From: Sphaerothrix epifaneia
Lineage (GTDB): Bacteria; Cyanobacteriota; Cyanobacteriia; Phormidesmidales; Phormidesmidaceae
NCBI RefSeq assembly: GCF_042788235.1
Contig: NZ_JBHZOL010000075.1
Location: forward strand, 124,001-188,000
DNA: 64,000 nucleotides
Direction of reading: 5' to 3'
Part shown: positions 8,377 to 17,345 of the stretch, one piece after another
How the letters are laid out: the number at the start of each line of letters is the position of its first letter
How positions within the stretch are numbered: position 1 is the stretch's first letter
Translations under genes and position numbers: made by a program
The notes under the pieces: generated by a model
Databases searched by the model: none
The model's input: only the letters and a program-made list of their open reading frames with translations
What the model was told of the DNA's origin: nothing

Positions 8377-11366
8377 ATTTGGGAGCCTGTCGGCGTTTTA
8401 AGAACGTCAATACGAGCCTGAAATGCTTCCCGGAAATGCGGCATATGAGTAACGGTGAGAATGCAGGCAAAATCAGCAGCGATCGCGTTAATAGCGGTAA
8501 TTAGCCGTTCACAGCCTTCTTGGTCTTGAGTACCAAACCCCTCATCTACAATCAGCATTTGCAACGCTGTGCCCGATCGCTGTGCCAACAACCGGGCGAT
8601 CGCTAACCGAATGGCAAAATTCACCCGAAACGCCTCGCCACCCGAATAGGTTTCGTAAGGACGGGTGCCCCGCGCATCGGCAATCAAAATATCGAGGGTG
8701 TCAATTAGCTTGTTGCGGCTACGACCTGCCCGCTGGGTTAGAAACTGCACATGTAGTTGGTTAGCACTAAGACGACCGAGAATTTGATTCGTTTCAGCTT
8801 CGAGCTGGGGTAGCAAATTTTCAATCATCAGCGCTTGAATACCATTGCGGCCAAAGGCATAGGTTAGCTCGGTATAAATTCTGGCCTGACGTTTGGCTTG
8901 ATCTAGGGCTTGTTGCTGGTGATCGTGCTGCTGCTGCAACTGATCGAACTGATCAAGCTGCTGCTGCAAGCGACCTAGATAAGCTAGTTTTTGGTCGCGC
9001 TCAGCTTGTTCGGTTTGCAGTTGTTGTTCTAGGGCGGCGATATCGGGCTGAGGGTCGGGTCGTTGCTGTAGCTGGTGTTCTAAGTTGTTTAGCTGCTCAG
9101 CGATGGCGCTGAGTTCTTGCTGGCGATCGCGCTGTAGCTGAGTGAGCTGGGTGAGCCGCTGCCCTACTTGAGGCAATTGCTGCTGGGCTTGCGTGAGTTC
9201 TTGCTGGCGTAGCTGCCAAATCTGAGCCTGCTGCAAATCCGTTCGCAAACTTTGGTGTTGTTCAAACGAGTAGCCTGAGGTGGCTAACTGCTGCTCTAGC
9301 TGCTGGATTTGCTGACGTTCAGGCGCTTGGCTCAGTGCGGCTAGCTGCTGCTGACAAGCCGCAACTTGAGCCGCTAGTTCAGGCTGCTGACTGAGAAGCT
9401 GAGCTTCTCGCCGCCGCGCTTGCTGGAGTTCGGTATGCTTAATTTCGGCCCATCGCAAACGTTCAACCTGGCTACGGGCTAAGGCGTGGTCGCAATCGTC
9501 GTAGTCTAGTTCGACTAGCTGAGCATCAATCAGCGCCAGTTCTTCGTGCAGATCGCTGGCAAAGTGCTTTTCTTGCAAACAATGCTCTAGCTGCGATCGC
9601 TCTTGCTGAAGCTGATCGAGGCGGGTTTGGGCATCGGTACTAGAACTAAGCTGAACTTGTAGCTGACCACGCCGTTCTAAAATTGGGCCATAGGTAGCCA
9701 GTTCTGCCTCAATTTCACGGTATTCACGCCGCAAAATTTGAATTTCTTTTTCAGAAGTCGCTAGCTGTTCGCGAATGACCCAGATTTCGTGCTGCGTCTC
9801 TTGATGCTGCTGGCGTTGGTTTTTAACCACATGCTGCCAGTGTTTCGGATCGAGGGGGCGATCGCACACGGGGCAAACGGCCTCAGGAGCCGATAGTAGC
9901 TGTAGTTTTTGCTCTAACTGAGCTAGCTGAATTTCGTAGGTACGCTGGTTAGCCTGTAGCCGCTCCATGAAGCTGCGCCGCTCTAAGCCTTTTTCGCGAA
10001 CCTGTTCTTGATAGTTACGCCGCCGCTCTAGATATTCCACCGCGCAAGCCACGTCCATTACCGCTTGCTGAAGTTGAGGTTGTTGCGACTGCTGTTGCTG
10101 AAGCTGCTGCTCAGTGTTTTTAAGTGCTTCTAAACGCGCCATCAGCTGAGCTTGGGTTTGGGCAATTTGCGCCTGCAAGACTTGCCGCTGCTGCAACAAG
10201 GGCATCACTTTAAGCTGGGCTTGGTCAAACTGGCTGAGTTGAGCTTGCGCCTGATGCAAACGAATTAGAGCCGCTTCAATCTCAGCAGCCTTAGCCAGAC
10301 TTTGCTGGGTTTCTTGGAGCTGTTGATTGAGGTTGCTGAGGCTCAGCTCAGCTTGTTGTAGTTGGGTTTCAGCCTGAGCCAAAGCCGCTTGGTAAGGTTG
10401 TTGAATCTGGCTGAGCTGGGCTTGAGCCTGCTGGTAAAGCTGAAACTGCCTGTTATACTCGCCGTCTTGCTGCTGTAGTTGGGCGAGCTGCTGACAGCCT
10501 GCCGCGATCGCGGCTGCTTGCTCAACAACGAGTTTGAGCTGTTGCTGCTGGGTTTGGAGGCTTTCTAGGTCTGGCGCTAACCGTTGGCAAGCCTGCTGTA
10601 AGCTGGCTTGCTGCTGCTGGTATAACTGTTGCTGTTGCTGCCAGCGTTGCCGCTGCTGCTGCTGATCCAGGTAGGCGTCTAGCTGCTGTTGCCACTGCTG
10701 CTGTTGTCGCTGACGCTTGGCAAGCTGAGCTTTGAGGTCTTGATAGGCTTGGGCAACACCGCCACGCGCTTGTAGCTGCTGATTGAGCGCGGCCAAACTG
10801 GTTTCTAAAAGGTTGACCTGGGCTTTGATGTCGCGAGCCTTTTCTTTGGCTTGTTCGGCTAGCTGGTCGTACTGCCCTAGTTTGAGCAAATCTGCCAAAA
10901 TTTGCTTGCGCTCACTGGGACGCTTCAGCATAAACTCGTCGGCTCGTCCCTGGCGCAAATAGGCAGAATTGACAAAGGTTTCGTAGTCAAGTTTGAGATG
11001 CTGCTGAATAAGCTGCTGCGTTGCCCGCATGCCACGCTGGGTCAGCGGTCGAAAACCATTTTGAGTTTTGACCTGAAATTCTAAGCTGCTGCTTTGTCCC
11101 CTTCGCCGCGCTCGAATCACCCGGTAAGTGTGGGCATGGTGGTCAAAGACAAAGTCTACCTTGGCTTCAGCTTCGCCTAAGTGAATAACATCGTCTTCCG
11201 TGGCGGCGCGGCTTTGCCCCCACACTACCCAGGCGATCGCCTCGAGTAAGGAAGACTTACCCGCTCCATTTGGCCCACAAATACAAGCCACATGTAGCCC
11301 CCGAAAATCTAAGGTGGCTTGCTGGTAGCTGAGAAAATTGCGAAGGGTGATCTGACGGGGGATCAT
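8361..11366 (-). CDS. sbcC: SbcC/Rad50-type exonuclease ATPase subunit
   Basis: A 1001-residue SMC-like ATPase. It has an N-terminal Walker A (GPNGAGKSS, residues 31-39), a very long coiled-coil interrupted near residue 495 by the zinc hook CPVCDRPL, a C-terminal coiled-coil and then the signature region (YSGGEAFRVNFAIRLAIARLL) and Walker B/D-loop (LIVDEGFGTQD, near 937). With the SbcD nuclease it would open hairpins and process DNA ends. sbcD is not adjacent. The coiled-coil is extraordinarily Gln-rich, with many runs of three to five Gln. The two ATPase halves are intact, so the gene looks functional. Confidence 0.95.
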   Translation of the reverse strand: MIPRQITLRNFLSYQQATLDFRGLHVACICGPNGAGKSSLLEAIAWVVWGQSRAATEDDVIHLGEAEAKVDFVFDHHAHTYRVIRARRRGQSSSLEFQVKTQNGFRPLTQRGMRATQQLIQQHLKLDYETFVNSAYLRQGRADEFMLKRPSERKQILADLLKLGQYDQLAEQAKEKARDIKAQVNLLETSLAALNQQLQARGGVAQAYQDLKAQLAKRQRQQQQWQQQLDAYLDQQQQRQRWQQQQQLYQQQQASLQQACQRLAPDLESLQTQQQQLKLVVEQAAAIAAGCQQLAQLQQQDGEYNRQFQLYQQAQAQLSQIQQPYQAALAQAETQLQQAELSLSNLNQQLQETQQSLAKAAEIEAALIRLHQAQAQLSQFDQAQLKVMPLLQQRQVLQAQIAQTQAQLMARLEALKNTEQQLQQQQSQQPQLQQAVMDVACAVEYLERRRNYQEQVREKGLERRSFMERLQANQRTYEIQLAQLEQKLQLLSAPEAVCPVCDRPLDPKHWQHVVKNQRQQHQETQHEIWVIREQLATSEKEIQILRREYREIEAELATYGPILERRGQLQVQLSSSTDAQTRLDQLQQERSQLEHCLQEKHFASDLHEELALIDAQLVELDYDDCDHALARSQVERLRWAEIKHTELQQARRREAQLLSQQPELAAQVAACQQQLAALSQAPERQQIQQLEQQLATSGYSFEQHQSLRTDLQQAQIWQLRQQELTQAQQQLPQVGQRLTQLTQLQRDRQQELSAIAEQLNNLEHQLQQRPDPQPDIAALEQQLQTEQAERDQKLAYLGRLQQQLDQFDQLQQQHDHQQQALDQAKRQARIYTELTYAFGRNGIQALMIENLLPQLEAETNQILGRLSANQLHVQFLTQRAGRSRNKLIDTLDILIADARGTRPYETYSGGEAFRVNFAIRLAIARLLAQRSGTALQMLIVDEGFGTQDQEGCERLITAINAIAADFACILTVTHMPHFREAFQARIDVLKTPTGSQIQLSV

Positions 11367-11670
11367 GGCAGTTTAAAGGATCCATCCTTAACCACCAAGA
11401 TAGCAGTACAGGCGATCGTTAATACACCCGATCTTTAGTTTATTTGCACTAAATTGCCAATTGCGATCGCCAGTTGCCCTTCCCTCTAGCTATAGCCCCC
11501 AGAGGTAAAGCCCCAAATTGCCGCAAGTCTCTTCTATCGCTCTTGACTTAATTGGGGTCAAAGTTTGAGGCTTCGTAGGCTGAAATGACGCAAACACGTT
11601 CAAATTGCCGCCTTTTGTCACCCAGCAGACAACACCCGCAACCTCTCTGACGGGGTATCCAGTTGATGGT
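11367..11670. other. Intergenic gap with HIP1 sites
   Basis: About 304 bp between sbcC and an ABC exporter. It holds a perfect HIP1 octamer at 11463-11470 and a partial one near 11412. A 76-codon reading frame here has no recognisable protein features and I do not call it. Confidence 0.5.
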
Positions 11671-13446
11671 TTAGAGCTTTTCCCCCATCTGCACTCGCCA
11701 TAGCCCTGCATAGAGGCCATTGCGCTCTAATAATTCTTCGTGGGTGCCCCATTCAACCAGTTGGCCATATTCCATCACGTAGATCCGGTCAGCGTTGCGA
11801 ATAGTAGACAGTCGGTGGGCGATCGCAATAGTTGTCCGGTTTTGGGTGATTTTTTCCAGCGATCGCTGAATGGCCGCTTCAGTTTCGTTGTCTACTGCTG
11901 AAGTGGCTTCATCCAACACCAAAATGGGCGGATTTTTTAGCACCGCTCTGGCGATCGCAATCCGCTGTCGCTGTCCGCCAGAGAGCTTTTGTCCCCGTTC
12001 ACCCACAATCGTGTCGTAACCCGACACCAAATTTTCAATAAAATCATGGGCTTCAGCCACCTTAGCCGCCGCCCTAATTGCTTCCCGGCTAGCCCCAAAG
12101 CTGCCGTAAGCAATATTTTCAGCCACTGTGCCATGAAACAAAAACACATCCTGGCTGACCAAGCCAATAGCCTGTCGTAAATCTTGCGGATCTAGCGCTT
12201 GTAGATTAATCCCATCCAGCGTGATGCGGCCTTGTTGCACTTCGTAAAAGCGCAGCAACAGCTTCACCAGCGTACTTTTACCCGAACCCGTCGAACCGAC
12301 AATAGCAATCGTTTTACCCGCCGGAATTTTGAGCGTTAAATGCTCAGTAACTGGCTGGCCATTGTCATAAGCAAAGGTGACATCTTCAAAGCGAATATCT
12401 CCCTGCACCTGGCTCATCGGCAAACGATGGTTGCCGGGGTGCAGGGTTATGGGCGTATCTAACAGGTTCATCACCCGATTAGTAGACGCCATCGCCCGCT
12501 GATATTGATCGAGCGTTTCACCTAGGCGGGTGAGGGGCCACAGCAGCCGTTGGGTGAGAAAAACCAAAACGCTATAAGTACCAACGGCTAGCTGCCCGTC
12601 TACGGTAATCAACCCCCCATATAACAGGGTGGCCGTAAACCCAATCAAAATTAAAATCCGAATCAGCGGAATAAAGGCGGCGCTGAGGGCGATCGCTCGC
12701 TGGTTACTCTGGCTATAGCCGAGGCTTTCTTGGCAAATGCGATCGCTTTCGTAGGCTTCAGCGGTAAAGCTTTTGATTGTGGTGATGCCAGAAAGGTTGT
12801 TAGAAAGGCGGCTGTTGAGCAAACTTACTCGCTCTCGCACTTCGGCATAACGGGGAGCCAGCAGCTTTTGAAAGGCGATCGCCCCCCACATCACAAACGG
12901 CATCGGCAACATTGCCATCCAGGCAACGCTGGGCGCTAGCACAAAAAAGACGCCCCCAATAATAATCACCGTGGTGATGACCTGCAAAACTTCGTTAGCA
13001 CCGCGATCGAGAAAGCGCTCTAGCTGGTTAATATCGTCGTTGAGCACAGACATCAAACTGCCTGTGCTGCGGTTTTCAAAAAAAGCCAGATCGAGATCCT
13101 GCAAGTGGTCGTAGGCATTCAGCCGCAGCTTATGCTGAATGTTTTGCGCCAGGTTACGCCAAAGGCGATCGTAAGCATACTCAAAGACAGACTCTAAACT
13201 CCAGACAATAAATGTCAGCACCGAAAGCGCTATAAACTGATTGCGAATATCGGTGATGCCATACTGGGCAATTAAAGAATCCTGCTGTTCAACCACCACA
13301 TCAACCGCCAGACCAATCAGCGCGGGTGGAGCCAGGTCAAACAATTTATTGAGCACTGAGCAGAAACTAGCCTGCCAGATTTGCCCGCGATACTCGCGGC
13401 TATAGGTGAAAAGGCGCTGGAGCGGATGAGAAGGGCGAGAAGACAT
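11671..13446 (-). CDS. ABC exporter, fused permease and ATPase
   Basis: About 591 residues with six transmembrane helices in the first 320 residues and a complete ATPase: Walker A GSTGSGKST, Q-loop SQDVFLF, signature LSGGQ, Walker B ILVLDEATS and AHRLST. Family members export lipids, peptides or drugs as homodimers. I start at the ATG at 13446 (MSSRPSHP), because the longer frame would extend 20 residues of atypical sequence towards the divergent upstream gene. It is distinct from the exporter at 3821. Its closest recognisable relatives are HlyB/MsbA-type cyanobacterial exporters of unknown substrate. Confidence 0.94.
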   Translation of the reverse strand: MSSRPSHPLQRLFTYSREYRGQIWQASFCSVLNKLFDLAPPALIGLAVDVVVEQQDSLIAQYGITDIRNQFIALSVLTFIVWSLESVFEYAYDRLWRNLAQNIQHKLRLNAYDHLQDLDLAFFENRSTGSLMSVLNDDINQLERFLDRGANEVLQVITTVIIIGGVFFVLAPSVAWMAMLPMPFVMWGAIAFQKLLAPRYAEVRERVSLLNSRLSNNLSGITTIKSFTAEAYESDRICQESLGYSQSNQRAIALSAAFIPLIRILILIGFTATLLYGGLITVDGQLAVGTYSVLVFLTQRLLWPLTRLGETLDQYQRAMASTNRVMNLLDTPITLHPGNHRLPMSQVQGDIRFEDVTFAYDNGQPVTEHLTLKIPAGKTIAIVGSTGSGKSTLVKLLLRFYEVQQGRITLDGINLQALDPQDLRQAIGLVSQDVFLFHGTVAENIAYGSFGASREAIRAAAKVAEAHDFIENLVSGYDTIVGERGQKLSGGQRQRIAIARAVLKNPPILVLDEATSAVDNETEAAIQRSLEKITQNRTTIAIAHRLSTIRNADRIYVMEYGQLVEWGTHEELLERNGLYAGLWRVQMGEKL

Positions 13447-13635
13447 AGCGCTGACTAAGATAGGCATGATCTTTAGTCTAACGACGCCGAGGCCAGACAT
13501 TGGCAAAGCTGAATCTCAAGCTTTAGGGTTTGTCAGCGATCGCGGCAGCCCTCAAGACATTCAGACAGCGCAAATGATGAGGACCGTCTGGTTTGAGGTA
13601 GGATCGCTAATGGCGCTAAATAGATATATAGAAAC

Positions 13636-13956
13636 ATGGTTGAGCGACCTATTAAAAAATCAGAACGCGCCGATCGCGGCAGCGAAGCAGCTAAAAGCCC
13701 GGAAGGCCAGCGCGAAGGCCGCAGCGAAAATCGCCGGGAGCGGGGAGATGACCGCAAAAAGGGCCGTGGCAAAGGGCGTGGTAAAGGACGCGGCGATCGC
13801 GAAGAGAAACCAGCCGTACCACCAGCATTAATGCGTGGCCCCAGGCCCAAGCCCAAAGCCCCTGAACCAGAAGCCGTAGAAACCGCCGAGGCCGAGGCCG
13901 AAGTCGCGGCTGAAACCGAAGCTGAAGCCGCAGAAGGTTCCTCTGAAGAAACCTAA
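13636..13956 (+). CDS. Small charge-segregated cyanobacterial protein
   Basis: A 106-residue protein with sharply divided composition. Residues 1-60 are rich in Arg, Lys and Gly, including a KGRGKGRGKGRG block; residues about 60-75 hold the conserved-looking VPPALMRGPRPKPK; and the last 35 residues are almost entirely Glu, Ala and Thr. It resembles an uncharacterised family conserved in cyanobacteria that begins ERPIKKSER and contains a PALMRGP motif. The basic RG-rich part may bind RNA or DNA, but this is inference. Two other long frames overlap the same DNA; this frame is chosen because of the recognisable motifs and acidic tail. It is convergent with the PIN gene. Confidence 0.75.
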   Translation: MVERPIKKSERADRGSEAAKSPEGQREGRSENRRERGDDRKKGRGKGRGKGRGDREEKPAVPPALMRGPRPKPKAPEPEAVETAEAEAEVAAETEAEAAEGSSEET

Positions 13957-13994
13957 AGCAAGCTTGCACAGGCGATCGCAGCGATTTAGCGAGG

Positions 13995-14738
13995 TTACCC
14001 CTCTAGGTTAAACCGTTGCCAGATTTGCTCAAAGCGCTGCGGTTGAGACAGCTTCAAAAACCACAAACCGACTACGGCCACAGCCACTAAAGCCAAGCCC
14101 AGCACCAGTCCTCGTCTACCCGATGAGCGTTTAGGTGATCGCGATCGCGTTGCTACAGCGGGCGATCGCGGTGGAGACAAGGGACTCACGCTAGGGGCAG
14201 GTTGGCTTGGCCTAGCGGGTCGCTTGTTGGCTTCTGTTTGCAAGCGAGCCAGTCCCTGCAACAGCGGCAACGGCACCTGGTCGGTTCGGCTCCAGTTTTT
14301 CAACACGGGTTCGGGCAAACCGCAGAGGTTGACCTGCTGTAGTTTAGACAGTTGCTTTAACAGCGGTTGACTATTAGAAATCAGCACAATCAGCTGATCG
14401 CGATGGGTCTGGGCTAGCCCATTGGCGCACTCTAACACCGCGATCGCCTGTCTGGCTCGTTTGCTAAGAGACTGCCCGGTAGCTGGCTCTAAAGCCGCGT
14501 GAGCCTGCCGCACCGAACTCACCTGCCAGCCACTAGCCGGATAAAAACGCAAAAACTCTCTAGCCTTGGGTTCTAATGCGGGATCAGGAGCGCGATCGCA
14601 GAGAAATTTCATCTCTTCAAGCACAACCTCTGGCAAGCAGCATTCGCCCAGTGGCCCATACTGCTGCCATTGGCGCAAACTACCCGCTAGCAGCGCAGAG
14701 GTGTCAAATAAAAGTCGATAAACAGGAGTCTCTGCCAT
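13995..14738 (-). CDS. PIN-domain protein with C-terminal membrane anchor
   Basis: About 247 residues. The N-terminal half looks like a PIN nuclease fold: FDTSALLAG with an early acidic residue (Asp12), then PEVVLEEMK with Glu41/42. The later acidic positions that complete a PIN active site are not obvious; the segment that usually reads TND is ISNSQPLL, so catalysis is uncertain. A Pro/Ser/Arg-rich linker follows, then one hydrophobic helix at about 210-229 and a short tail, so the protein is likely membrane-tethered with its PIN domain in the cytoplasm. The ATG at 14738 leaves a 4-nt gap behind the protease gene; a longer start would overlap it. The two genes are almost certainly one operon. 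Confidence 0.8.
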   Translation of the reverse strand: MAETPVYRLLFDTSALLAGSLRQWQQYGPLGECCLPEVVLEEMKFLCDRAPDPALEPKAREFLRFYPASGWQVSSVRQAHAALEPATGQSLSKRARQAIAVLECANGLAQTHRDQLIVLISNSQPLLKQLSKLQQVNLCGLPEPVLKNWSRTDQVPLPLLQGLARLQTEANKRPARPSQPAPSVSPLSPPRSPAVATRSRSPKRSSGRRGLVLGLALVAVAVVGLWFLKLSQPQRFEQIWQRFNLEG

Positions 14739-14742
14739 AGTG

Positions 14743-16242
14743 CTAAAGCATAGCGCCAATCCCCAACCGTCCGGCTAAGCCAGGTGACAGCGGCAGCAAG
14801 GTCGCCAGCATCAAAAATAGCGCCAGCAGCCCCAAAGCGGCGCGGGCATCGTCCGGTTCACTCAAATCATTCAAACAAGGACGCTCTAGGTTACGTTGTA
14901 AAAACAAAATCAAAACCGCCCAATAAAGCGCCAGTGGGTTAACAAACGAAACCAGCGCCAGCACCACCAGCGTCACAATCGTCATCCGTCCGGCAACCTT
15001 GCGACCATAAACCGCCTGCACAACGCGGCCACCATCCAACTGTCCAGCAGGCATAAGGTTAATCGCATTAATCACCAACCCCAGCCAGCCCAACAGCACC
15101 AGCGGATGCACATCTACCAGACTTTGTTGCACAGCCGTTCCCAGCATGACCCGTGCTAAAGCCCCCACCAAAATAGAGCCTTGAAAAAAGCCTGCAGGAA
15201 TTTGAAATAAGCTGCCTGGATGAGAAAGCCCCAACCCCAACAGCAACATCGCCAGCGACAACAGCCCACCTACTGCTGGCCCAGCCAAGGCAATGTCAAA
15301 CAAAACCGTACGATTAGGCAACAGCGACTCAAAGCGAGTTAACGCCCCAAAAGAACCAATTTGCCAAGCAGGTAAGAAAAAGGGCGGACTGGTTTTAACT
15401 TGATAGCGCTGGGCTTGGAAAAAATGTCCCAATTCGTGCACTACCAAAATTGCCAAAATTCCCAGCGCCAAAGGCAGCACTTCTGCCCAGCGGTTGACTT
15501 CTTGAAAAAAGTCAAACCCCAGCAAAATACCGCTGGTTTCTAAACTCGTCGCCAGGGTGGCGACAGCCAACGCTACACACAAGACCTTTTGAGCCGTCGT
15601 TGTTGGCTGAGGTTCGGTGCTGCTTGGCAATACAATCACAACGGGTCGATCTTCTGGCCCTTCTAGCAAAAACAACCGATAGCGATCGCTGAGCCGCTCG
15701 GACAATAGCTCCGCCAGCTTAGTGGCAGTTGCTTCTGGCTCTCCCCGCAGGTTGCCTTTGAAAATGGCTCCTTCTTGATAGGGAATGGTTTCAGTCCGAA
15801 AAAACGTATCAATGCCAAAAATACCTTCGATCTGACTTAGTTCTGCAGCGGGGATGGCGGTAAAGGTGGATTCATTCGAGGCAGTTGTTGCCTCTGGGGT
15901 GGATGAGTCTGCCTGCGGCCCAGTAGACGCTACTGCTTCATCATCATCAGCGATCGCGGCAAAGCTTGAGGCACGCTTAGCGGCTAACTCATCGCTGCCT
16001 AAACGGCGCAAGCGGCGACCTAGATAAATGTAGAGTCCGGCAGAAATCAGCACCAACAGCAACACACCCGCCAGATTAATGTAAATGCCAGCAGCAAACA
16101 GGCCAAAAAAGAACAGCCAAGGAGCCATCAACACCACCGACTGTAACCAGGCCAAAATGCCCAGCTTGCCGTAAGGTCGAACCCGAATAAACCCCCAGAC
16201 TAAAATAGCGATCGCCGCTAGCAAAATTAAAAACGTGATCAT
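14743..16242 (-). CDS. EGY-like site-2 intramembrane metalloprotease
   Basis: A 499-residue polytopic membrane protein. The zinc-binding HELGH is near residues 268-272 and the second motif, MPAGQLDGGRV, near 393-403, as in M50 site-2 proteases. Ahead of the membrane core is a soluble region with IDTFFRTETIPYQEG and GNLRGEP, which matches the EGY family of chloroplasts and cyanobacteria. Site-2 proteases cut transmembrane segments to release regulators, typically anti-sigma factors. A Ser/Thr/Ala/Glu-rich linker lies at about 105-135. The gene is immediately upstream of a tail-anchored PIN protein. Substrate unknown. Confidence 0.92.
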   Translation of the reverse strand: MITFLILLAAIAILVWGFIRVRPYGKLGILAWLQSVVLMAPWLFFFGLFAAGIYINLAGVLLLVLISAGLYIYLGRRLRRLGSDELAAKRASSFAAIADDDEAVASTGPQADSSTPEATTASNESTFTAIPAAELSQIEGIFGIDTFFRTETIPYQEGAIFKGNLRGEPEATATKLAELLSERLSDRYRLFLLEGPEDRPVVIVLPSSTEPQPTTTAQKVLCVALAVATLATSLETSGILLGFDFFQEVNRWAEVLPLALGILAILVVHELGHFFQAQRYQVKTSPPFFLPAWQIGSFGALTRFESLLPNRTVLFDIALAGPAVGGLLSLAMLLLGLGLSHPGSLFQIPAGFFQGSILVGALARVMLGTAVQQSLVDVHPLVLLGWLGLVINAINLMPAGQLDGGRVVQAVYGRKVAGRMTIVTLVVLALVSFVNPLALYWAVLILFLQRNLERPCLNDLSEPDDARAALGLLALFLMLATLLPLSPGLAGRLGIGAML

Positions 16243-16339
16243 TTACTCGTTTTGGCTAAAAACAACCCATAGAAATTGAGTAGGTATGTGTTTTCTATCC
16301 TCACTCGCAACGCCCAGGGATGCAACTGTCTCTGGGCTG

Positions 16340-17236
16340 TCATTCTGCAGGTGAAGCGATCGCGGCTGCAGACAAAATTTTTGCCAGGGCTACGCGAACC
16401 GATTGCGGCTGGTAGCCCAAGGCCAAAGCACGGCTGCTATCAAGAGAAACGTCTTGCGGACGCGGCGCTGGCATTGCAACTTGCGATCGCAAACTGGCCG
16501 TCAAACGCGTTTCCGGTAGGTTGAGCACGCCTGCCAAAAGCCGACCAAAGTCATACCGTGAAAGCCGCTCAGTGCCGCCCAAATGCAAAATCCCCGACGT
16601 TTGCAACGCCAGCAGCAACCCCTCAGCCGCACAGGTCACGCTAACGGGGGTGCGAAATTCATCCGTAAACAAACATAAAGGCTCTGCTTGTTGCAGCTTG
16701 CTGACAAACGCTGATAAAAAGCAACTGGCTGTCGGCGTCGCCGCCCCATAGAGTAGCGGCAGGCGGCATACCGTTGCTAGCGGATAAGCAGCCAGAATCG
16801 CCGCTTCGGCGATCGCTTTTTGTACCCCATAATGACTAAGCGGCGTAGGGGCATCAGCTTCGCCGTAAGGCGCTGCTTCGCCATTAAAAACCAAGTCCGT
16901 CGAGGTAAACACATAAGGAATTTGAGCCTCGGCACAAAGCTGAGCCAAGCGAACAGCCGCCGTTACATTGATCGGATAGGTTATCTCTGGCTGACGCTGG
17001 CAAACATGGGGTTTAGACTGGGCGGCTGTATGAATAACCGCATCTGGCTGGACGGCCTGCAGCAAAGCTGCGATCGCGGCTAAATCTGCTAGATTCAGCG
17101 GCTGTAGCGAAATTCCGGCCAAGCGAGGACACTGCCGATAATAAGTCCCCCACACCTGCCACCCCCTAGCCTGGGCTAGCTCACAAACATAACTGCCCAA
17201 AAAGCCGCTTGCCCCCGTCACCAAGAGTTTCGCCAT
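16340..17236 (-). CDS. RmlD-like NAD(P)-dependent sugar-nucleotide reductase
   Basis: A 298-residue extended short-chain dehydrogenase. The Rossmann motif TGASGFLGSYV is at residues 7-17, the active-site Ser/Thr region reads VFTSTDLVF and the catalytic Tyr-x3-Lys is HYGVQKAIAE. The closest fit is the RmlD/dTDP-4-dehydrorhamnose reductase group, but without a dTDP-rhamnose cluster alongside, the substrate is not certain. It is divergent from the pentapeptide-repeat gene and lies upstream of a polysaccharide cluster, which makes a nucleotide-sugar role plausible. Confidence 0.85.
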   Translation of the reverse strand: MAKLLVTGASGFLGSYVCELAQARGWQVWGTYYRQCPRLAGISLQPLNLADLAAIAALLQAVQPDAVIHTAAQSKPHVCQRQPEITYPINVTAAVRLAQLCAEAQIPYVFTSTDLVFNGEAAPYGEADAPTPLSHYGVQKAIAEAAILAAYPLATVCRLPLLYGAATPTASCFLSAFVSKLQQAEPLCLFTDEFRTPVSVTCAAEGLLLALQTSGILHLGGTERLSRYDFGRLLAGVLNLPETRLTASLRSQVAMPAPRPQDVSLDSSRALALGYQPQSVRVALAKILSAAAIASPAE

Positions 17237-17345
17237 CCGCTCTATCTTGTGCTTAATTTGTCCTATTCCCTCTAGGATAAGTCAAGGATTTGTCGCCGCC
17301 GCTCTGCATCAGACCGCTTACGTTTCAGCCCTTGCCCCATTGACT

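Noticed and set aside
11490..11720. 76-codon frame at the end of the ABC exporter
   Set aside because: No family features; mostly spacer sequence.
13466..13831. 121-codon frame on the + strand over the charge-segregated protein
   Set aside because: The frame at 13636 carries recognisable motifs and the acidic tail; this one is alanine-rich by codon-shift only and overlaps the ABC exporter start.
13533..13969. Two minus-strand frames over the same gene
   Set aside because: Arg/Leu-rich shadows typical of antisense reading of a GC-rich gene; no recognisable domain.
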